Assembly (NCBI GenBank): GCA_002409365.1
Contig: DHUW01000102.1
Location: forward strand, 1,928 to 12,054
Reading direction: 5' to 3'
Length of the DNA stretch: 10,127 nucleotides
DNA from: Anaerolineaceae bacterium UBA5224
Lineage (GTDB): Bacteria > Chloroflexota > Anaerolineae > Anaerolineales > Anaerolineaceae
The translations under genes and the position numbers were made by a program. The notes under the pieces were generated by a model, which saw only the letters and a list, made by a program, of their open reading frames with translations, was not told the origin of the DNA and made no database searches. Positions 6,242 to 10,127 of this stretch are shown piece by piece. The first letter of the stretch is position 1, and the number at the start of each line of letters is the position of its first letter.

Positions 6242-7321
6242 TTGGCTTTTTTCAACCCAATAAAATGGTTGCTGGGGTTGTTGTCGCTGGATCTGGGGAT
6301 TGACCTGGGAACAGCGAATACTTTGGTTAATGTCAGAGGAAAGGGCATTGTTATCAATGAACCTTCCTGGGTGGCAATTAACAAACGCACTCGTGAACCC
6401 GAAAAAATCGGAGTTGCAGCCAAGGCAATGGTTGGGCGTACGCCTGCCAATATGGTCACCTTACGCCCATTACGCGATGGTGTTATTTCTGAATACGATA
6501 TAACGCAGGCAATGCTTGAGTACTTCATTAGCAAAGCCCATGAGAACAGCATCGTCTTGTTCCCTTATTCACGCGTAGTGGTTGGCATTCCATCCGGCGC
6601 GACCGAAGTAGAAAAACGTGCTGTTTACGATGCAACAATGGCGGCTGGAGCACGCGAAGCTTTCATGATCAACGAGCCAGCTGCTGCAGCGATCGGTGCA
6701 GGTCTGCCTATTGAAGAGGACTCCGGTAATATGATTGTTGATATCGGGGGCGGAACAACCGAAGTGGCTGTAATTTCTGGCGGCGGAGTTGTTATCTCCC
6801 GCTCATTGCGCGTAGCCGGTGATGAACTTGACCAGGATATCACCGAATATGTGCGCAGTAAATACAATTTGTTTGTTGGTGACCAAATGGCAGAGAAGGT
6901 TAAAATCGCCATTGGCTCAGCATATCCGCTCAAAGAAGAGAAGACAGTCGATGTGCGAGGGCGCAACTTGATCACTGGTTTGCCGGAATCGATTGAAATT
7001 TCATCCGTTGAAATCCGTGAAGCTTTGGCACCTTCCGTTCAGGTGATCGTCGATACTATTAAGGATGCTCTGGATGAATCACCGCCAGAAATTTTGGCAG
7101 ATTTGATGGATAATGGCGTTTGTCTGACTGGCGGTACCGCTCAACTTCAGGGTTTAGCTGATCGTCTTTCCAACGAATTACACGTCCGGGTGTGGGTGGC
7201 GGAGGATCCAATGACCTGTGTGGCGAGAGGCTGCGGTATGGTTTTGGACGATATGGACCTGTACGAAAATTTATTGGTCGGCATTGAACGAGACCCATAT
7301 TCCAGTAGCCAACCGGCTTAA
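6242..7321 (+). CDS. mreB: Rod shape-determining protein MreB (actin homologue)
   Basis: MreB polymerises on the inner face of the membrane and directs the elongation machinery for lateral wall synthesis. The 359-residue product has the actin-fold nucleotide site: phosphate-1 DLGTANT (21-27), phosphate-2 MIVDIGGGTTEVAVI (164-178) and the adenosine motif CLTGGTAQLQGL (294-305). GIPSGATEVEKRAV and INEPAAAAIGAGLPI are also typical. The first 17 residues (MAFFNPIKWLLGLLSLD) form a likely amphipathic membrane-anchoring helix, somewhat longer than in E. coli MreB, and the C-terminus carries a short polar tail. The start is TTG, supported by GGAG at 6231. It is the first gene of mreB-mreC-mreD-mrdA, with its own extended -10 promoter. 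A stable hairpin follows its stop. Confidence 0.97.
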   Translation: MAFFNPIKWLLGLLSLDLGIDLGTANTLVNVRGKGIVINEPSWVAINKRTREPEKIGVAAKAMVGRTPANMVTLRPLRDGVISEYDITQAMLEYFISKAHENSIVLFPYSRVVVGIPSGATEVEKRAVYDATMAAGAREAFMINEPAAAAIGAGLPIEEDSGNMIVDIGGGTTEVAVISGGGVVISRSLRVAGDELDQDITEYVRSKYNLFVGDQMAEKVKIAIGSAYPLKEEKTVDVRGRNLITGLPESIEISSVEIREALAPSVQVIVDTIKDALDESPPEILADLMDNGVCLTGGTAQLQGLADRLSNELHVRVWVAEDPMTCVARGCGMVLDDMDLYENLLVGIERDPYSSSQPA

Positions 7322-7325
7322 GTTC

Positions 7326-7347
7326 AACGACCGGGCAGCCGGTCGTT
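7326..7347 (+). other. GC-rich hairpin between mreB and mreC
   Basis: AACGACCGG (7326-7334) and CCGGTCGTT (7339-7347) are perfect inverted arms of 9 bp around a 4-nt GCAG loop. They start 4 nt after the mreB stop and end 6 nt before the mreC ATG. Only TTT followed by CAGTT comes after, so it is a weak terminator at best. The mreB 3' end, ACCGGCT (7312-7318), can instead pair with AGCCGGT (7337-7343), which excludes the first stem. Possible roles are partial attenuation, mRNA processing, or bringing the mreB stop close to the mreC start. Confidence 0.6.
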
Positions 7348-7353
7348 TCAGTT

Positions 7354-8193
7354 ATGATTAAAAAACTTTTTACACCTAAAAATTTACGCAACCTGGTCAT
7401 TATCATGGTTGTAGTGGGGGTCCTTTTTCTTGCAATATCAGGCTACCTGACCCCTATATTCAGCTTCTCAGTGAGCCCCTTCATCTCAGCGCAAAGTTGG
7501 CTTTCACAGCGTTACCTGGCTTTCAGCGATTTCTTCAATTCTCCACGAGATATGGCTACTCTACGGTCTGAAAACGCGCGCCTTGAAAACGAAGTAGCCA
7601 TGCTGCAGAGTGAAATTGTTGCCCTACAGGAGAACCTCGCGCAGTCAGATATCCTATATACATTGCTTGATTTCGCACGAACGAACCCCGAGCACGAGTA
7701 TGTAGCAGCGACAGTGATTGGACGTGAAGTTACCCCTTATTTACAGTACATAATTATTGATAAGGGCAGCAACGACGGACTTCGCCATGGAATGCCCGTG
7801 GTCACTCAGCAAGGTCTGGTAGGACGCATCGATGCGCTTATCTCCAATGCTGCAAGGATCCAATTGATCACAGACGCAAATTCAACAGTCAACGTCAAAC
7901 TGCAAACTGCTGGAGTGGAAGGGTTGGTACGTGGCTCTGTTACCGGTGAAATCACCCTTGATATGGTGCCTGTCGACACTGAAGTTCAAATTGGAGATGT
8001 CCTGATGACTTCGGGTTTGGGCGGAACCTACCCTCCAAATATCTTCGTAGGGCAGATTTTGACAATGCAATCCAAACAGAATGTACTTTTCCAAACTGGC
8101 TCGATCCAACCGGTCGTTGACTTCACGAACCTGAGTGCTGTTTTAGTAATCACTAATTTTGACTCAGTGGACATTTCACCCCTGGTTCCGTGA
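7354..8193 (+). CDS. mreC: Rod shape-determining protein MreC
   Basis: MreC is a bitopic membrane protein that links MreB/MreD to the PBP2-RodA synthase and activates it. The 279-residue product has a short cytoplasmic N-terminus, one membrane helix (about 13-33), a coiled coil (about 65-98) and the extracytoplasmic double beta-barrel domain. In that domain ATVIGREVTPYLQYIIIDKGSNDGL (119-143), GMPVVTQQGLVGRI (146-159), LITDANSTV (171-179) and GDVLMTSGLGGTYPPNIFVGQI (214-235) follow the family consensus closely. There is no Shine-Dalgarno sequence in front of the ATG, only the 3' arm of the hairpin and TTTCAGTT, so translation may depend on ribosomes arriving from mreB, 32 nt upstream. The next gene starts 7 nt after its stop. 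Confidence 0.95.
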   Translation: MIKKLFTPKNLRNLVIIMVVVGVLFLAISGYLTPIFSFSVSPFISAQSWLSQRYLAFSDFFNSPRDMATLRSENARLENEVAMLQSEIVALQENLAQSDILYTLLDFARTNPEHEYVAATVIGREVTPYLQYIIIDKGSNDGLRHGMPVVTQQGLVGRIDALISNAARIQLITDANSTVNVKLQTAGVEGLVRGSVTGEITLDMVPVDTEVQIGDVLMTSGLGGTYPPNIFVGQILTMQSKQNVLFQTGSIQPVVDFTNLSAVLVITNFDSVDISPLVP

Positions 8194-8200
8194 GGCATTC

Positions 8201-8704
8201 ATGTTGTCCTATCTGATCGGATTTGCGGGTTTTGCCCTGGCTTTCATGCTTCAAATGAGTGTGTTCAGTCAATGGCAAATTCTTTCAGGCAGTGCTGATA
8301 TCGTTTTGCTTTTTGTGATTGCCTGGTGTCTCTATGACCGCAGCAAGCGTCTTTGGTTGTTGGTCTTGATCATGGCTTGGATAGTCGGGGCAATCTCCGC
8401 TTTGCCAATTTGGATCCCTATGGTGGTCTACTTTGTTGTTTACCAGGTCAGCAGGGTCTTCCAAGCAAGACTCATGCAGTCTCCCTTACTTGGAATGATT
8501 TTGCTCACCTTTGGCACATCACTGTTACAGATGGTCCTCAATCTGATCTATCTATTTGTGACCCGCGTCGATATTAATTTTAGCAGGATCCTGGTTGAGG
8601 TTGCCTTGCCATCACTTTTATTAAATATGCTTTTGGCGATCCCGGTACATGCTGTTGTCCGCGAAATTGCTAATTATGCTTTTCCGAAAGGAGTTGAAGC
8701 ATGA
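8201..8704 (+). CDS. mreD: Rod shape-determining membrane protein MreD
   Basis: The product has 167 residues and is strongly hydrophobic, with about five membrane segments (near 3-22, 31-45, 50-83, 96-121 and 131-152), as expected for MreD. Sequence is poorly conserved in this family, so the call rests on size, topology and its place between mreC and the PBP2 gene. MreD is an integral membrane part of the elongasome. GAGG (8192-8195), overlapping the mreC stop, lies 5 nt before ATG 8201 and supports that start. An in-frame ATG at 8159 would run 35 nt into mreC. The TGA stop overlaps the next start as ATGA. Confidence 0.88.
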   Translation: MLSYLIGFAGFALAFMLQMSVFSQWQILSGSADIVLLFVIAWCLYDRSKRLWLLVLIMAWIVGAISALPIWIPMVVYFVVYQVSRVFQARLMQSPLLGMILLTFGTSLLQMVLNLIYLFVTRVDINFSRILVEVALPSLLLNMLLAIPVHAVVREIANYAFPKGVEA

Positions 8705-10127
8705 ACAATCAAGAATATAAAAAACCTACCATCAATATGGGCAGATTCCGCTGGATTTACCTGATCATTGTGGTGGTGTTTCTGTACTATGCCTCACAAC
8801 TTTTCAACTATCAGATCATCCAGGGTGAGACTTATGTTGCCCAGGCTGAAGATAACCGCACTCAAGAAATCAGCATTCCGACCCAACGCGGTATGATTTA
8901 CGACCGCAATGGAATTGTCCTGGCACGAAATATGGCGCAATATAATGTGACCGTTACTCCTGCCGAACTGCCCGATTCCGAAGGCGAAACTCGTGAAATT
9001 TTCGATGAACTCAGCAAGCTTGTAGATATCCCTGTCAATCAGGGTGAGGTCAATGACCAAACCGCCGGTGCTTTTACACCCTGTAATACAAACCTGGGTA
9101 TTTTTCAGATCGTGGAAATTGCCGAGAGTCTCTGGCCTTTCCAGGCTACCCGGCTGAAGTGCGACCTGAGCAAAGAAACGGCTATGATCATAGAAGAGAA
9201 AAAAATGGATTGGCCGGGCATCGACATTGAGGTTGAGTCTGTTCGTGAATACCCAACCGGTGTCCAGACCGCAGAGATCATTGGCTTCTTAGGTCCCATT
9301 CCTGAGGTTATGCTCGATTACTACACCAATCTCGGTTTTGTCTCTGGGCGTGACAAAGTCGGCTATATGGGCCTCGAAAATTCCATGCAGGATGTCCTCG
9401 GTGGTACCAATGGCCGCAGGGTTGTTGAAGTTACAGTCGGTGGCGAGGTCGTCCGTGATATTGAAGAACCGATCGAACCAGTACCCGGTTCCGACATTCA
9501 TCTGACCATTGATTATCGCCTTCAAATGGCCGCCCGGGCTGCTCTGACGGAGCAACTCAATTACTGGAACGAATTTTTCCTGCGCGAACGTGGAGAGGTG
9601 ATGAGTACTACCGGTACGGTAATTGGCATGAATCCCAAGACCGGCGAATTGCTTTTCATGGTTTCTTATCCCGGCTATGAAAACAACCGAATGGCGCAGT
9701 ACATTCCCAGTTATTATTATGAACAGTTGAGCATTGATGAAGCTAAACCACTGGTTAACAAATCCATTTCCTCAGAACTGCCGCCTGGCTCTGTTTTCAA
9801 AATGGTTCCAGCCTTGGGTGTGCTTAATGAGGATATTGTAACTCCTGAACAGACCATCAATTGCACCCCCACGATCACACTGCGACAACAGTTCTATGAA
9901 AGCGATATCGGTACAGAGCAAAGTTACTATTGCCACGACAAAGCCGGGCACGGCGCTGTTGATTACAAGCATGGTATTGCTTATTCATGTAATATTTACT
10001 GGTACAAGACCAGCGGTGGTTACCCAGGCGAGGTTGAAGACGGCGGGCTGGGCATCTGGAACATCTATGAGTACGGTGCAGCACTCGGTTATGGAAAGGT
10101 CACAGGCATTGAATTACCAGGTGAAGC
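8701..10127 (+). CDS. mrdA: Penicillin-binding protein 2 (class B peptidoglycan D,D-transpeptidase), truncated by window edge
   Basis: The first 475 residues are present and the reading frame is open at the window end. A short cytoplasmic N-terminus and one membrane anchor (about 18-36) precede the class B PBP dimerisation region, with TQRGMIYDRNG (61-71), REYPTG (182-187) and GLENSMQDVLGGTNGRR (224-240). The transpeptidase domain follows, with the catalytic SxxK motif in PPGSVFKMV (Ser364, Lys367) and the SxN motif Ser429-Cys430-Asn431. The KTG motif should lie beyond the window. PBP2 crosslinks new glycan strands with RodA during elongation, outside the membrane. Cys388 and Cys411 flank an insertion between SxxK and SxN. 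The gene overlaps mreD by ATGA and has AAAGGAG (8687-8693) 7 nt upstream. A rodA gene downstream is plausible but not seen. Confidence 0.95.
   Translation, partial: MNNQEYKKPTINMGRFRWIYLIIVVVFLYYASQLFNYQIIQGETYVAQAEDNRTQEISIPTQRGMIYDRNGIVLARNMAQYNVTVTPAELPDSEGETREIFDELSKLVDIPVNQGEVNDQTAGAFTPCNTNLGIFQIVEIAESLWPFQATRLKCDLSKETAMIIEEKKMDWPGIDIEVESVREYPTGVQTAEIIGFLGPIPEVMLDYYTNLGFVSGRDKVGYMGLENSMQDVLGGTNGRRVVEVTVGGEVVRDIEEPIEPVPGSDIHLTIDYRLQMAARAALTEQLNYWNEFFLRERGEVMSTTGTVIGMNPKTGELLFMVSYPGYENNRMAQYIPSYYYEQLSIDEAKPLVNKSISSELPPGSVFKMVPALGVLNEDIVTPEQTINCTPTITLRQQFYESDIGTEQSYYCHDKAGHGAVDYKHGIAYSCNIYWYKTSGGYPGEVEDGGLGIWNIYEYGAALGYGKVTGIELPGE

Noticed and set aside
7326..7353. The mreB-mreC hairpin as a full intrinsic terminator
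   Set aside because: The T-run is only three bases, and mreC, mreD and mrdA directly follow with no other promoter seen, so complete termination would silence essential genes.
1..10127. Mobile elements, CRISPR arrays, toxin-antitoxin or defence genes
   Set aside because: No transposase or integrase motif, no regularly spaced direct repeats and no small paired genes of such type were seen; the gene content is core envelope and translation-rescue genes.

Overview
This window reads as a chromosomal core-gene region of a bacterium, most likely a member of the Chloroflexota of the Anaerolineae type. The lineage is inferred from protein flavour and gene combination (a Tat-exported YkuD protein ending in an SHGCINC active site, a DUF2085 membrane protein, mreBCD followed by a class B PBP, moderate GC by eye). 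No rRNA or marker gene here fixes it. I see no tRNA, rRNA, insertion sequence, CRISPR array or phage gene.

Layout. Bases 1-836 (minus) hold the N-terminal part of a Wzz-type polysaccharide chain-length/export protein cut by the window edge. After a divergent gap comes smpB (plus, 994-1446), whose product works with tmRNA in ribosome rescue. A strong-looking promoter at 1471-1498 then opens a tight five-gene run on the plus strand (1505-5166): a Tat-exported L,D-transpeptidase, a DUF2085 membrane protein, pgeF (ylmD/yfiH), a YggS/YlmE PLP-binding protein and a YggT/YlmG membrane protein. The last three are the ylmD-ylmE-ylmG order known from Gram-positive division clusters, but without sepF (ylmF) and ylmH. 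A convergent minus-strand gene (5315-6016) encodes a coiled-coil protein with a C-terminal C4 zinc ribbon (COG1579, CdsZ/FlgZ-like). From its own extended -10 promoter, the elongasome cluster mreB-mreC-mreD-mrdA (PBP2) runs from 6242 off the end of the window.

How it fits together. Most of the window concerns the cell envelope. MreB, MreC, MreD and PBP2 organise and carry out lateral peptidoglycan synthesis. The L,D-transpeptidase crosslinks or modifies peptidoglycan outside the membrane. The YlmD/E/G-like proteins belong to a set repeatedly found beside division genes, and the Wzz-like protein concerns surface polysaccharide. The gene content is ordinary. The points worth a second look are regulatory: an apparently leaderless mRNA for the L,D-transpeptidase (and perhaps smpB), a 9-bp GC-rich hairpin with a competing alternative pairing between mreB and mreC, and the sepF-less ylm set lying next to the mre operon. 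I found no convincing new multi-gene system.
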